Made by a program: the position numbers and the translations under genes | Shown: positions 9,765 to 17,886 of the stretch, one piece after another | Position numbering within the stretch: the stretch's first letter is position 1 | How the letters are laid out: each line of letters begins with the position of its first letter | Assembly (NCBI RefSeq): GCF_000813745.1 | Contig: NZ_JWLC01000014.1 | Location: 161,932 to 225,931, forward strand | DNA: 64,000 nt | Reading direction: 5' to 3' | DNA from: Leisingera sp. ANG-M1 | GTDB lineage: Bacteria > Pseudomonadota > Alphaproteobacteria > Rhodobacterales > Rhodobacteraceae | The notes under the pieces: generated by a model | What the model was told of the DNA's origin: nothing | Database searches by the model: none | Seen by the model: only the letters and a program-made list of their open reading frames with translations

Positions 9765-9907
9765 TTTGAACCTCCATGCGCCTTTTGGCGCGCCGGCACG
9801 CGGATACGCACACCTTCAGATTTCTTGAAAAAGGGCACAGCCGCGCCCAGCAGCGCCGCGCAGCCCGCCAGCAAAGCACCCGCTTCGGCCAGAGGTTCAA
9901 ACCACAT
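9761..9907 (-). CDS. 48-residue one-helix membrane protein filling the nuoC-nuoD gap
   Basis: A 48-residue reading frame, [16 protein letters not shown] then an apolar run through [11 protein letters not shown] and a basic tail ([21 protein letters not shown]). This reads as a single membrane helix with a positively charged cytoplasmic end. Its ATG (9907-9905) overlaps the nuoC stop and its own stop overlaps the nuoD ATG; both junctions are ATGA. Two back-to-back coupling overlaps are strong evidence that it is translated, even though it is very short. A GGAGG-like sequence for nuoD (ATGGAGGTTCAAAATG) lies inside its last codons. No family is recognised. Confidence 0.75.
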   Translation of the reverse strand: MWFEPLAEAGALLAGCAALLGAAVPFFKKSEGVRIRVPARQKAHGGSK

Positions 9908-10515
9908 CAGCTTGCCTCCTCTTTCTTCTCGTCGCCCGGCAGGATGTATTCGGCACCTTCCCAGGGGCTCATGAAGTCGAATTGGCGGTATTCCTGCACC
10001 AGTTTCACCGGTTCATAGACCACGCGCTTCTGCGCCTCGTCATAGCGGACCTCGGTATAGCCGGTGGTCGGGAAGTCCTTGCGCAGCGGATAGCCGCGGA
10101 AGCCGTAGTCGGTGAGGATCCGGCGCAAGTCCGGATGGCCTGTGAACAGGATGCCGAACATGTCGTAGACTTCGCGTTCGAACCAGTTGGCCGAGGGGTG
10201 CACAGCGACAATCGAGGGCACCATCTCATCCTCGCGGATCGAGGCGCGCAGGCGGATCCGCTGGTTCCGGTACATCGACAGGAAATGGTAGACCACGTCG
10301 AACCGTTTGCCGCGCTCGGGGTAGTCGACCGCGGTGATGTCGACCAGGGTCGAAAACTTGCAGTTCGGGTCGGCCTTCAGGAACTCCGCCAGGCCGGCGA
10401 TATTCGCAGGGGCGACATCGATGTTGAGTTCGTCAAAGGCAACATCCCAGGCCACCACGCAATCGGGACGCTTGGCTTCGATTTGGGCGCCGAGTTCTTT
10501 CAGTGCTTCGCTCAT
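9907..10515 (-). CDS. nuoC: NADH-quinone oxidoreductase subunit C
   Basis: The 30-kDa-type subunit of the complex I peripheral arm, 202 residues. The family core is visible as [38 protein letters not shown] and then the signature [39 protein letters not shown] near residues 115-155. The C terminus, after the signature, is the usual short YRQFDF...PW region. It is separate from nuoD, as in alphaproteobacteria. Its stop overlaps the ATG of the tiny gene ahead of nuoD, and it starts 16 bases after nuoB. Confidence 0.97.
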   Translation of the reverse strand: MSEALKELGAQIEAKRPDCVVAWDVAFDELNIDVAPANIAGLAEFLKADPNCKFSTLVDITAVDYPERGKRFDVVYHFLSMYRNQRIRLRASIREDEMVPSIVAVHPSANWFEREVYDMFGILFTGHPDLRRILTDYGFRGYPLRKDFPTTGYTEVRYDEAQKRVVYEPVKLVQEYRQFDFMSPWEGAEYILPGDEKKEEAS

Positions 10516-10531
10516 CTCTCTCCCGCCCCTC

Positions 10532-11065
10532 TTAGCGCACCAAAGTGCCGGTGCGGCGGATTTTGCGCTGCAGCTGCATCAGGCCGTACAGCAGCGCCTC
10601 CGCGGTCGGCGGGCAGCCGGGCACGTAGACGTCAACCGGCACAACCCGGTCGCAGCCGCGCACCACGGAATAGCTGTAGTGATAATAGCCGCCGCCGTTG
10701 GCGCAGGAACCCATCGAGATCACGTAGCGCGGCTCGGGCATCTGGTCATAGACCTTGCGCAGAGCTGGTGCCATCTTGTTGGTGAGCGTGCCCGCAACGA
10801 TCATCACATCCGACTGGCGCGGCGAGGCGCGCGGGGCGATGCCGAAACGTTCAGCGTCATAGCGCGGCATCGAGGTGTGCATCATCTCAACCGCGCAGCA
10901 TGCCAGGCCAAAAGTCATCCAGTGCAGTGAGCCGGTGCGGGCCCAGTTAATGATGTCTTCGGCCGAAGTCAGCAGGAAACCTTTATCCTGCAGCTCAGCA
11001 TTGAGGGCCTGGGTGACAACTTCCTTGTCCACACCGGCAGTGTTGGGTCCGGTCATCACTGCCAT
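10532..11065 (-). CDS. nuoB: NADH-quinone oxidoreductase subunit B
   Basis: The PSST-type subunit that carries cluster N2, the last electron donor to quinone; 177 residues from the chosen start. The ligands are visible in [16 protein letters not shown] (the two adjacent Cys), [20 protein letters not shown] and [15 protein letters not shown]. Two starts are credible. MAVMTGPN at 11065 overlaps the nuoA tail by 10 bases; MTGPNTAG at 11056 makes a TGATG junction with the nuoA stop. A still longer reading from 11086 is less likely. The choice does not affect the domain. Confidence 0.97.
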   Translation of the reverse strand: MAVMTGPNTAGVDKEVVTQALNAELQDKGFLLTSAEDIINWARTGSLHWMTFGLACCAVEMMHTSMPRYDAERFGIAPRASPRQSDVMIVAGTLTNKMAPALRKVYDQMPEPRYVISMGSCANGGGYYHYSYSVVRGCDRVVPVDVYVPGCPPTAEALLYGLMQLQRKIRRTGTLVR

Positions 11066-11421
11066 TCCAGCGCCCCTTTCTTCCACTCATAGGCGAATCC
11101 GATGGTCAGCACGCCGAGGAAAACCATCATCGACCAGAAGCCGGTGTCGCTGATGTCCTTGAAACCGACGGCCCAGGGAAACAGGAAGGCGATTTCCAAG
11201 TCAAAAATGATGAAGAGAATCGACACCAGGTAGAACCGGACATCGAATTTCATACGGGCGTCATCGAAGGCGTTGAAACCGCATTCATAGGCGCTGACCT
11301 TTTCCGGGTCCGGGTTGCGGACCGCCAGCACAACGGCTGCCAGGATCAGGACGGTCCCCAAACCTGCCGCGACGGCCAGAAAGACCAGGATCGGCAGGTA
11401 TTCCCTCAACATCTCTTCCAA
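11056..11421 (-). CDS. nuoA: NADH-quinone oxidoreductase subunit A
   Basis: A 121-residue membrane subunit (ND3 type) with three helices. The conserved middle loop is clear: [48 protein letters not shown], in which the YECG Cys is the residue known to sense the active/deactive transition in mitochondria. It is the first gene of the operon as seen here, and a promoter-like sequence lies about 60-90 bases upstream. Its end overlaps the start of nuoB. Confidence 0.97.
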   Translation of the reverse strand: MEEMLREYLPILVFLAVAAGLGTVLILAAVVLAVRNPDPEKVSAYECGFNAFDDARMKFDVRFYLVSILFIIFDLEIAFLFPWAVGFKDISDTGFWSMMVFLGVLTIGFAYEWKKGALEWQ

Positions 11422-11482
11422 GAGCAGCTCCTTTCCCCGGCGGTTCCCCGCGCGACGTCAATTGGCGTGTTGATTTGTCCCG

Positions 11483-11511
11483 TGCATACCCCCCCGCCCC
11501 CACAGCGTCAA
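11483..11511 (-). promoter_or_regulatory. Predicted promoter of the nuo operon
   Basis: On the minus strand a TTGACG -35 element (11511-11506) and a TATGCA -10 element (11488-11483) are separated by exactly 17 bases. Transcription would start near 11476, giving a leader of roughly 55 bases before the nuoA ATG. It is the best sigma70-type match in the 234-base gap between nuoA and the upstream gene, and fits a housekeeping respiratory operon. Confidence 0.6.
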
Positions 11512-11593
11512 CTAAGGCAAGGTTAATCAACAAGGGTTTGTGACAGTAAAAAGCACAGCCGCAACATGCATGTAATTCCCTAGCAAATTCATA

Positions 11594-11625
11594 AGAAAAG
11601 CGGCCGCACCGCAAAGTGCAGCCGC
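11594..11625 (-). terminator. Intrinsic terminator after the leucine-degradation operon
   Basis: On the minus strand, arms GCGGCTGCAC (11625-11616) and GTGCGGCCGC (11609-11600) pair over 10 positions with one G-U pair and a 6-base loop. The stem is followed directly by TTTTCTT. It lies 30 bases past the stop of the enoyl-CoA hydratase gene and before the nuo promoter, insulating the two operons. Confidence 0.85.
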
Positions 11626-11655
11626 CGTCGAAAGGCGAGTCAAAAATGCCGGTTT

Positions 11656-12438
11656 TCAGCCTTGCCAAACGGGTTTGCGTTTTTCGAAGAACGCGCTGAT
11701 CCCCTCTTGCGCCTCTTCGCCCTCCCAGCGCTCCACAAGCGCCTTGATTGTATGGTCAATCACTGTGCCGTCCAGGCGCGGCCCCAGATCGCGCGCCAGC
11801 TTCTTGGCTGCCGCGACCGCGCCGGGCGCACAGGCTAAGTAAGGCGCGACTTCTGCCTCTACCGCATCTGCAAGCTGATCCGCCGGCACTGTTTTCGCCA
11901 GCAAGCCCAGTTCCACTGCCTCTGCCGCGTCGAACAGCCGGGCGGACATAAACACCCTTCGCGCCTTGGCCTCGCCCATCCGGGCAATCACATAGGGGCC
12001 GATGGTGGCGGGAATCAGCCCCAGCCTGGTCTCCGTCAGTCCCATCTTCAGATGATCGGCGCCGATCGCCACGTCGCACACAGACGCCATACCAACTCCG
12101 CCGCCAAAGGCGTTGCCCTGCAACGCCCCGATCAGCGGTTTCGGCAGTGTGTTGAGCGCCATCAGCATCTCGGCCAGAACCCGCGCCTCACGGGCCCGGG
12201 TTTCTGCATCCGCATCCATCTGCGCCCGCATCCAGCCCAGATCGCCGCCCGCGCAGAAGCTCTTGCCCGCGCCATTGAGCACCACCACCCGGACGGAGCT
12301 GTCACCGGCCAGCTGCCCGGCCGCTTGCGTCAGCTCCTGCAGCATCTGGCCCGACATCGCGTTGTGCTTCTCCGGGCGGTTCAGGGTCAGGGTGCAAACG
12401 CCACGGGCATCGGTTTCCAGCGTGATTGTCTCAAACAT
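11656..12438 (-). CDS. liuC: Enoyl-CoA hydratase family protein, probable methylglutaconyl-CoA hydratase
   Basis: A 260-residue crotonase-fold protein. The oxyanion-hole segments are visible: KSFCAGGDLGWMRAQ near residue 60 and GNAFGGGVGMASVCDVAIG near residue 108. The glutamate region TRLGLIPATIGPYV follows near residue 135. Length is typical. In the leucine/isovalerate pathway this enzyme hydrates 3-methylglutaconyl-CoA to HMG-CoA. The specific assignment comes from context: it follows HMG-CoA lyase and both methylcrotonyl-CoA carboxylase subunits in one minus-strand operon. Substrate specificity cannot be read from the sequence alone. It ends at a good terminator. Confidence 0.88.
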   Translation of the reverse strand: MFETITLETDARGVCTLTLNRPEKHNAMSGQMLQELTQAAGQLAGDSSVRVVVLNGAGKSFCAGGDLGWMRAQMDADAETRAREARVLAEMLMALNTLPKPLIGALQGNAFGGGVGMASVCDVAIGADHLKMGLTETRLGLIPATIGPYVIARMGEAKARRVFMSARLFDAAEAVELGLLAKTVPADQLADAVEAEVAPYLACAPGAVAAAKKLARDLGPRLDGTVIDHTIKALVERWEGEEAQEGISAFFEKRKPVWQG

Positions 12439-12451
12439 CCTATTTCTCCGA

Positions 12452-13309
12452 TTAACTCATACTACGCATGGCGCGGGCCATCGCGGCAGCCTGCTCCAGC
12501 ATCTCCAGGTCCAAGCCCGTCTCATAGCCTAGCCCGGTCAGGCGCTTGTGAACCGCCTCGGTTGCCACATTGCCTGCCGCCCCGGGCGCATAGGGGCAGC
12601 CGCCGAGCCCGCCGGCAGCGGCATCAAACACCCGAACGCCCTGCGCCAGCGAGGCCTCGATATTATCCAGCGCCCGGCCTGCGGTGTCATGAAAGTGGCC
12701 CGCCAGGCTGGCCGCCGGCACCCGCCCCGTGACTGCCTTCAGCATAGCTGTGACCGCCTCCGGTGTGCCCTGGCCGATAGTGTCGCCCAGCGAGACCTCA
12801 TAGCAGCCCAAAGAAAACAACCGTTCTGCGACCTCTGCCACCTTCTCTGGTGCAGTCGGCCCGTCGTAGGGGCAATCCGTCACGCAAGACACATAGCCCC
12901 GCACCGGCAGCCCGATCTCTTTGGCGGCATCAAGAATGGGCAGGAAGCGGGCGATACTCTCCTCGATGCTGGCGTTGATATTGGCCCTGGAGAAACCTTC
13001 CGAAGCCGAGGCGAATACCGCGATCTCATCCGCCTTGGCGGCAACTGCATCCTCGTAGCCGCGCATATTGGGAGTCAGAGCCGCATAACGCACGCCAGGT
13101 GCGCGGGAAATGCCCGCCAGCACCTCGGCGCTGCCTGCCATCTGCGGCACCCATTTGGGCGAAACAAAGCTGGCCACCTCGATGCGCTTGAATCCGGCGC
13201 GGCTCAGGCAGTCGGTCAGCGCCACCTTTTCAGCAACCGGTATTTCGCGCTTTTCATTCTGCAGCCCGTCGCGCGGGCCAACCTCGAAGATTTCGGCAAA
13301 TTCGCCCAT
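12452..13309 (-). CDS. mvaB: Hydroxymethylglutaryl-CoA lyase
   Basis: A 285-residue TIM-barrel lyase that splits HMG-CoA into acetoacetate and acetyl-CoA, the last step of leucine catabolism. The signature FEVGPRDGLQNEK opens the protein with the catalytic Arg/Asp pair, the metal-site HFHDTAGRALDNI lies near residue 202, and the Cys loop GGLGGCPYAPGAAGNVATE near residue 235 contains the catalytic cysteine. It is 13 bases upstream of the hydratase gene and is itself preceded by a copy of the dispersed intergenic repeat. A ribosome site GGAGGGCATTCC leads to its ATG. Confidence 0.95.
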   Translation of the reverse strand: MGEFAEIFEVGPRDGLQNEKREIPVAEKVALTDCLSRAGFKRIEVASFVSPKWVPQMAGSAEVLAGISRAPGVRYAALTPNMRGYEDAVAAKADEIAVFASASEGFSRANINASIEESIARFLPILDAAKEIGLPVRGYVSCVTDCPYDGPTAPEKVAEVAERLFSLGCYEVSLGDTIGQGTPEAVTAMLKAVTGRVPAASLAGHFHDTAGRALDNIEASLAQGVRVFDAAAGGLGGCPYAPGAAGNVATEAVHKRLTGLGYETGLDLEMLEQAAAMARAMRSMS

Positions 13310-13323
13310 GGAATGCCCTCCGG

Positions 13324-13379
13324 CTTCATCTTTCCAAAAATACTCAATCCGCAGCGGGGACGGCAGGCGAGCCGCCCCG
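13324..13379 (-). repeat. Intergenic repeat, copy A (imperfect hairpin plus conserved box)
   Basis: In minus orientation this contains an imperfect GC hairpin (CGGGG...CCCCG, 13379-13355) followed by the box running from GATTGAGTATTTTTGG to AAAGATGAAG (13350-13324). The box ends just ahead of the HMG-CoA lyase ribosome site. Four more clear copies of the same layout are listed at 15355, 32603, 44928 and 58855. Confidence 0.7.
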
Positions 13380-13387
13380 GATCCGGG

Positions 13388-15325
13388 TCAGCCGCCTTCG
13401 TCTTCCAGCCGCACCAGCGCTGCGCCGGCCTCAACCTGGTCGCCAGCAGCGGCCAGGACCTCGGCCACCACGCCGTCGCGGGCCGCCAGAAGCGAATGCT
13501 CCATTTTCATCGCTTCCAGAATGGCGAGCCGGTCACCTTCTTTCACCGCCTGGCCGGCCTCTGCAAAGACCGCCTTGACCAGACCGGGCATCGGCGCCTC
13601 GATCACATTGCTGTCGCCGCCTGCAGCCGCATCACGGTCCAGCGGATCAATGGCTGTGAACTCCAGCCCATAAGCATCATGCACGGTGATCAATGGCCCC
13701 GACTGCGAAACAGCCGGCATCCGGCGCTCGTCAATGCGCCACTGGCCCTGGCTGCGCTCCGCCACGACGGTTTCGCCATCAACGGTCCAAAGCTGCCGGT
13801 CCGGCCCGTCCACCTGCACGTCAGCGGTGAACTCCTCGCCCGCATGGGAAAGAGTGACAGCCCGGTGCAAAGGCGCCCAGAGGGTGAAACCAGTGTCAGG
13901 CGCAGCCTCCACCAGATCCAGCGCCACCATGCCAGCCGCCGCCTTGTGGCGCAGCTCCACCACCGGCGCCGCGGTCAGCGCGTCCAGATCACGGGCAATC
14001 AGGCCGGTGTCCACCTCGCCGTTGGCAAAGCCCTCATGCGCAGCCAGCGCGCCAAGGAAGGCCAGGTTAGTGACGGTGCCGCCAACTTGCGTTTCCTCCA
14101 GCGCGCGTGCCAGCCGCGACAGCGCCACCTTGCGGGTAGAGCCATGCACGATCACCTTGGCGATCATCGGGTCGTACCAAGGGCTGATGGTATCCCCTGC
14201 CCGTACGCCGCTGTCGGCGCGGGCCTCTGCCGGGAAGGACAGATGCGTCAGCGTGCCGGTTGCAGGCAGGAAGCCTTTGGGCACGTCCTCCGCATAAAGC
14301 CGTGCCTCAAACGCGTGGCCGGTGATCGAGAGGTCTTCCTGTTTTGCCGGGAGCTTCTCGCCGGAAGCAACGCGCAGCTGCCAATCCACCAGGTCGACAC
14401 CGGTGATCAGCTCCGTGACCGGGTGCTCGACCTGCAGGCGGGTGTTCATTTCCATGAACCAGAATCCGTCGGGGCGCAGCCCGCCGGAGCCATCGACGAT
14501 GAATTCCACCGTGCCTGCGCCCTTGTAGCCGATGGCTTCGGCCGCGCGCACGCCGGCCTGCCCCATTGCCTCGCGCATCTCCGCAGTCATGCCCGGCGCC
14601 GGGGCCTCCTCGATCACCTTCTGATGGCGCCGCTGCAGGGAGCAGTCGCGCTCGAACAAATGCACCGCGGTTTCGCCGTCGCCAAAGACTTGAACTTCGA
14701 TATGCCGCGGCTGCTGGATGTATTTCTCGATCAATACATCCGGGTTGCCAAAGGCCGTGGTCGCTTCTCCTTGCGCGCTTTGCAGCGCGTCAGAGAAATC
14801 CTCCGGCTGCTCTACCAGGCGCATCCCCTTGCCGCCGCCGCCCGCAACCGCCTTGATCAGCACCGGATAGCCGATTTCCTCTGCTTGCGCAGCCAGGAAC
14901 GCCGCATCCTGATTGGCACCGTGATAGCCCGGCACCACCGGCACCCCGGCCTCTTCCATCAGCGCTTTGGCCGCATCTTTCAGACCCATCTTGCGGATCG
15001 CCCCGGCCGAGGGTCCAATAAAAGTGAGGCCTGCAGCTTCCACCGCTTCCACAAACTCTGGGTTCTCGGACAGGAAGCCATAGCCCGGGTGGATGGCCTG
15101 CGCACCGGTGGCCCGCGCGGCCCCGATGATACGCTCGCCCAGCAGATAAGACGCCGCCGGGGCCGCGCCGCCGATATGCACCGCTTCATCCGCCAGCGCC
15201 ACATGCTTTGAGGCAGCATCGGCATCGGAGTAAACCGCGACGGTCCGCACCCCCATGGCACGGGCGGTTTCTATCACGCGGCAGGCGATCTCGCCGCGGT
15301 TGGCAATCAGGATTTTGTCAAACAT
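13388..15325 (-). CDS. liuD: 3-methylcrotonyl-CoA carboxylase, biotin-containing alpha subunit
   Basis: A 645-residue acyl-CoA carboxylase alpha subunit. It has a biotin carboxylase domain at the N terminus (FDKILIANRGEIACRVI; ATP-grasp loop KAVAGGGGKGMRLV near residue 160; EMNTRLQVEHPVTE near residue 290). A middle BT-type region follows, and the C-terminal biotinyl domain carries EAMKMEH with the biotinylated Lys at residue 607. With the beta subunit it carboxylates 3-methylcrotonyl-CoA to 3-methylglutaconyl-CoA using ATP and bicarbonate. It could in principle be a different acyl-CoA carboxylase, but the HMG-CoA lyase and isovaleryl-CoA dehydrogenase neighbours favour the leucine enzyme. 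Confidence 0.93.
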   Translation of the reverse strand: MFDKILIANRGEIACRVIETARAMGVRTVAVYSDADAASKHVALADEAVHIGGAAPAASYLLGERIIGAARATGAQAIHPGYGFLSENPEFVEAVEAAGLTFIGPSAGAIRKMGLKDAAKALMEEAGVPVVPGYHGANQDAAFLAAQAEEIGYPVLIKAVAGGGGKGMRLVEQPEDFSDALQSAQGEATTAFGNPDVLIEKYIQQPRHIEVQVFGDGETAVHLFERDCSLQRRHQKVIEEAPAPGMTAEMREAMGQAGVRAAEAIGYKGAGTVEFIVDGSGGLRPDGFWFMEMNTRLQVEHPVTELITGVDLVDWQLRVASGEKLPAKQEDLSITGHAFEARLYAEDVPKGFLPATGTLTHLSFPAEARADSGVRAGDTISPWYDPMIAKVIVHGSTRKVALSRLARALEETQVGGTVTNLAFLGALAAHEGFANGEVDTGLIARDLDALTAAPVVELRHKAAAGMVALDLVEAAPDTGFTLWAPLHRAVTLSHAGEEFTADVQVDGPDRQLWTVDGETVVAERSQGQWRIDERRMPAVSQSGPLITVHDAYGLEFTAIDPLDRDAAAGGDSNVIEAPMPGLVKAVFAEAGQAVKEGDRLAILEAMKMEHSLLAARDGVVAEVLAAAGDQVEAGAALVRLEDEGG

Positions 15326-15354
15326 GGGGTTGGTCCTTTGTCTGAAACACCGGA

Positions 15355-15402
15355 CCGGGGGCGCTGCCCCCGGACCCCCGGGATATTTTGGGCAAGAGGA
15401 AG
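15355..15402 (+). repeat. Intergenic repeat, copy B (hairpin plus conserved box)
   Basis: A perfect 8-bp stem CCGGGGGC/GCCCCCGG with loop GCT (15355-15373) is followed after one base by the box CCCCCGGGATATTTTGG...AAGAGGAAG (15375-15402). It lies between the two carboxylase genes and is oriented opposite to their transcription. Confidence 0.8.
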
Positions 15403-15403
15403 A

Positions 15404-17008
15404 TCACATCCGGAACACGCCAAAGCGGGTGTCCTCGATCGGAGCATTCAGCGCGGCGCTGAGCGACAGCGCCAGCACGTCGCGGCTTTTGCGCGGGTCG
15501 ATGATGCCGTCATCCCAAAGGCGCGCAGAGGCATAAAGCGGGTGGCTTTGCTCCTCGAACATATCGATGGTGGGCTGCTTGAAGGCCGCCTCCTCTTCAG
15601 CATTCCAGCTGCCGCCCTGGCGCTCGATGGCGTCGCGTTTGACGGTGGCCAGCACGCCCGCCGCCTGCTCGCCGCCCATCACCGAGATGCGGGAGTTGGG
15701 CCAGGTCCACAAAAACCTAGGCTGATAGGCACGGCCCGACATGCCATAGTTGCCCGCGCCAAAGGAGCCGCCGACCAGCATAGTGATCTTGGGGACATTG
15801 GTGGTCGCCACGGCGGTCACCATCTTGGCGCCGTGGCGGGCGATGCCCTCGTTTTCGTACTTCCGCCCTACCATGAAGCCGGTGATATTCTGCAAAAACA
15901 CCAGCGGGATCTTGCGCTGCGAGCACAGTTCGACGAAATGCGCGCCCTTCTGGGCAGCCTCCGAGAACAGCACGCCATTGTTGGCAATGATGCCGATGGG
16001 GCAGCCCTTCAGATGCGCAAAACCGGTCACCAGGGTTTCGCCAAAGCGCGGCTTGAACTCGTCAAAGCGCGAGCCGTCCACCAGCCGCGCGATCACTTCG
16101 CGAATATCATAAGGCGTGCGCAGATCGCCCGGCACCACGCCGAGGATCTCCTCCGGGTCATAGGCGGGCTCTTCCGGAGTTGCCCAGTTCACCGTTTGCG
16201 GCCTGGTGATGTTCAGCGACTGCACCGCGCGCCGCGCCAACGCCAGCGCATGGGCGTCATCCTCCGCCAGGTAATCCGCCACGCCGGAAAGGCGGGTGTG
16301 CACGTCTCCGCCGCCCAGGTCCTCGGCGCTGACCACTTCACCCGTAGCGGCTTTCACCAGCGGCGGGCCGGCCAGGAAGATCGTGCCCTGCTCCTTCACG
16401 ATGATAGTCACATCCGACATCGCAGGCACATAGGCGCCGCCCGCGGTGCAGGAGCCCATGACCACAGCAATCTGCGGGATGCCTTTGGCCGACATCCGCG
16501 CCTGGTTGTAGAAGATGCGCCCGAAGTGGTCGCGGTCCGGAAAGACCTCATCCTGGTTCGGCAGGTTGGCGCCGCCCGAGTCCACCAGATAGATGCAAGG
16601 AAGGCGGTTTTCCTCGGCAATTTCCTGCGCCCGCAGGTGTTTCTTCACGGTCATCGGGTAATAGGTTCCGCCCTTCACGGTGGCGTCGTTGCAGACCACC
16701 ATGACCTCTTGCCCCTGCACCCGGCCGATGCCCGCAATAACACCCGCAGACGGCGCGGCGCCGTCATACATGGCGTGCGCCGCGGTGGCGCCGATTTCCA
16801 GGAACGGCGAGCCCGGATCCAAGAGGTTGGCCACCCGTCGGCGCGGCAGCATCTTGCCGCGGGACTCATGCCGGGCGCGGGATTTCTCTCCGCCGCCCAT
16901 GCGCGCAGCCTCTGCCACCTCGCTGATCTGCGCCAGCGCCGCCAGGTGCGCCTCACGGTTCTGCTTGAAGCCGTCCGAGGAGGGCATCGCCTTGGATGTG
17001 AGTTTCAT
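15404..17008 (-). CDS. liuB: 3-methylcrotonyl-CoA carboxylase, carboxyltransferase beta subunit
   Basis: A 534-residue crotonase-superfamily carboxyltransferase; it transfers carboxyl from carboxybiotin to 3-methylcrotonyl-CoA. Family landmarks are the N-terminal [28 protein letters not shown], the acyl-CoA binding glycines in [29 protein letters not shown] (which is characteristic of the MCC beta type), and [37 protein letters not shown]. Length is normal. Its ATG is 1 base from the stop of the low-GC gene upstream, and its likely ribosome site AAGGTGA lies inside the end of that gene. Confidence 0.95.
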   Translation of the reverse strand: MKLTSKAMPSSDGFKQNREAHLAALAQISEVAEAARMGGGEKSRARHESRGKMLPRRRVANLLDPGSPFLEIGATAAHAMYDGAAPSAGVIAGIGRVQGQEVMVVCNDATVKGGTYYPMTVKKHLRAQEIAEENRLPCIYLVDSGGANLPNQDEVFPDRDHFGRIFYNQARMSAKGIPQIAVVMGSCTAGGAYVPAMSDVTIIVKEQGTIFLAGPPLVKAATGEVVSAEDLGGGDVHTRLSGVADYLAEDDAHALALARRAVQSLNITRPQTVNWATPEEPAYDPEEILGVVPGDLRTPYDIREVIARLVDGSRFDEFKPRFGETLVTGFAHLKGCPIGIIANNGVLFSEAAQKGAHFVELCSQRKIPLVFLQNITGFMVGRKYENEGIARHGAKMVTAVATTNVPKITMLVGGSFGAGNYGMSGRAYQPRFLWTWPNSRISVMGGEQAAGVLATVKRDAIERQGGSWNAEEEAAFKQPTIDMFEEQSHPLYASARLWDDGIIDPRKSRDVLALSLSAALNAPIEDTRFGVFRM

Positions 17009-17009
17009 C

Positions 17010-17885
17010 TTAGCTGGTCACCTTCACTACTACACGTTGCGGTTTTTGAGAACTCTTCACGACACGTGGAAGAAAAACATCTAATTCCATCGAACCATTG
17101 AGCAATTGGAGGCGCATTTTTCGGATCAAATCCATTACATGCGCAACCTGCACAACGGCCTTCAAATCGGATCGAAAGTCCGTTTCCTCAAAGCCATGCT
17201 CCAGAAGCTTCTTCTCTTCCTGCTTGCGCCCTTTGGGCATGTGAATCCATTGAACTGCAGAAGTCATGGGCTGCATAATACTCTCATCACTTCCCAGGCG
17301 CGTAATTTTCCAAGCATCGCCAACGACAGGCTGAAGTGCCCTTCCATGTTTAAATGAGCTCACTACCTGTCTGTTGGCTAGTAAATTTGCTTCGGCCACA
17401 AAAAGCTCTCTGTATTCGCTCAATTCTGGAAACTGAGCCCCTAAAGCAATGTTCAAAGCGAACCATTCTTCGAAACCAGTCGGAAGCTTCTTACCTTTGA
17501 AAAAAGGCGTTTCCGGAACTTTTGCCAGCGCGAGTTGTTGAAACACAGTTTCTAGCTCGGCGGGATACAAATGAGACAGCGCCTTTGGCGTCGGCCCAGT
17601 TGGATGCCCAGAGCAAACTAGAACAACAAATGTCTCACTGTTCAGATACCTAAAATACCTCGCAGCTGCACTTCTTGTGGCCTCGAAACGTTCAACGTGA
17701 TCTGTAAGATAATCCCGATACTCTGCGTCGTCGTCTTGCTCAAAGAGCTCATCCAAGAACTCTGTCCCCAATGGGGTTTGAAATTGAAGCAGTGCCCGCA
17801 CAAAGAAGTAAGGATCAAAAAACTGAAGAAATCGCCGCTCTGCTTCGATTTCAAGCTCTGAGTATTGGTTAAAAAGTGTTGTCAT
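17010..17885 (-). CDS. Low-GC protein of unknown function inside the leucine operon
   Basis: A 291-residue protein without signal peptide or membrane helix. It is rich in aromatic and charged residues ([19 protein letters not shown] at the N terminus; [21 protein letters not shown] near residue 78; [29 protein letters not shown] near residue 222). I recognise no family or catalytic motif. Hand counts of five 60-base lines give 26 to 33 G+C (43-55 %), against 42 of 60 (70 %) in a line of the flanking carboxylase gene, so recent acquisition is likely. It nevertheless fits exactly: 1 base separates it from the stop of the acyl-CoA synthetase gene and 1 base from the liuB ATG. Its GGGGGAGG ribosome site lies in the upstream gene's last codons. 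Confidence 0.8.
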   Translation of the reverse strand: MTTLFNQYSELEIEAERRFLQFFDPYFFVRALLQFQTPLGTEFLDELFEQDDDAEYRDYLTDHVERFEATRSAAARYFRYLNSETFVVLVCSGHPTGPTPKALSHLYPAELETVFQQLALAKVPETPFFKGKKLPTGFEEWFALNIALGAQFPELSEYRELFVAEANLLANRQVVSSFKHGRALQPVVGDAWKITRLGSDESIMQPMTSAVQWIHMPKGRKQEEKKLLEHGFEETDFRSDLKAVVQVAHVMDLIRKMRLQLLNGSMELDVFLPRVVKSSQKPQRVVVKVTS

Positions 17886-17886
17886 C

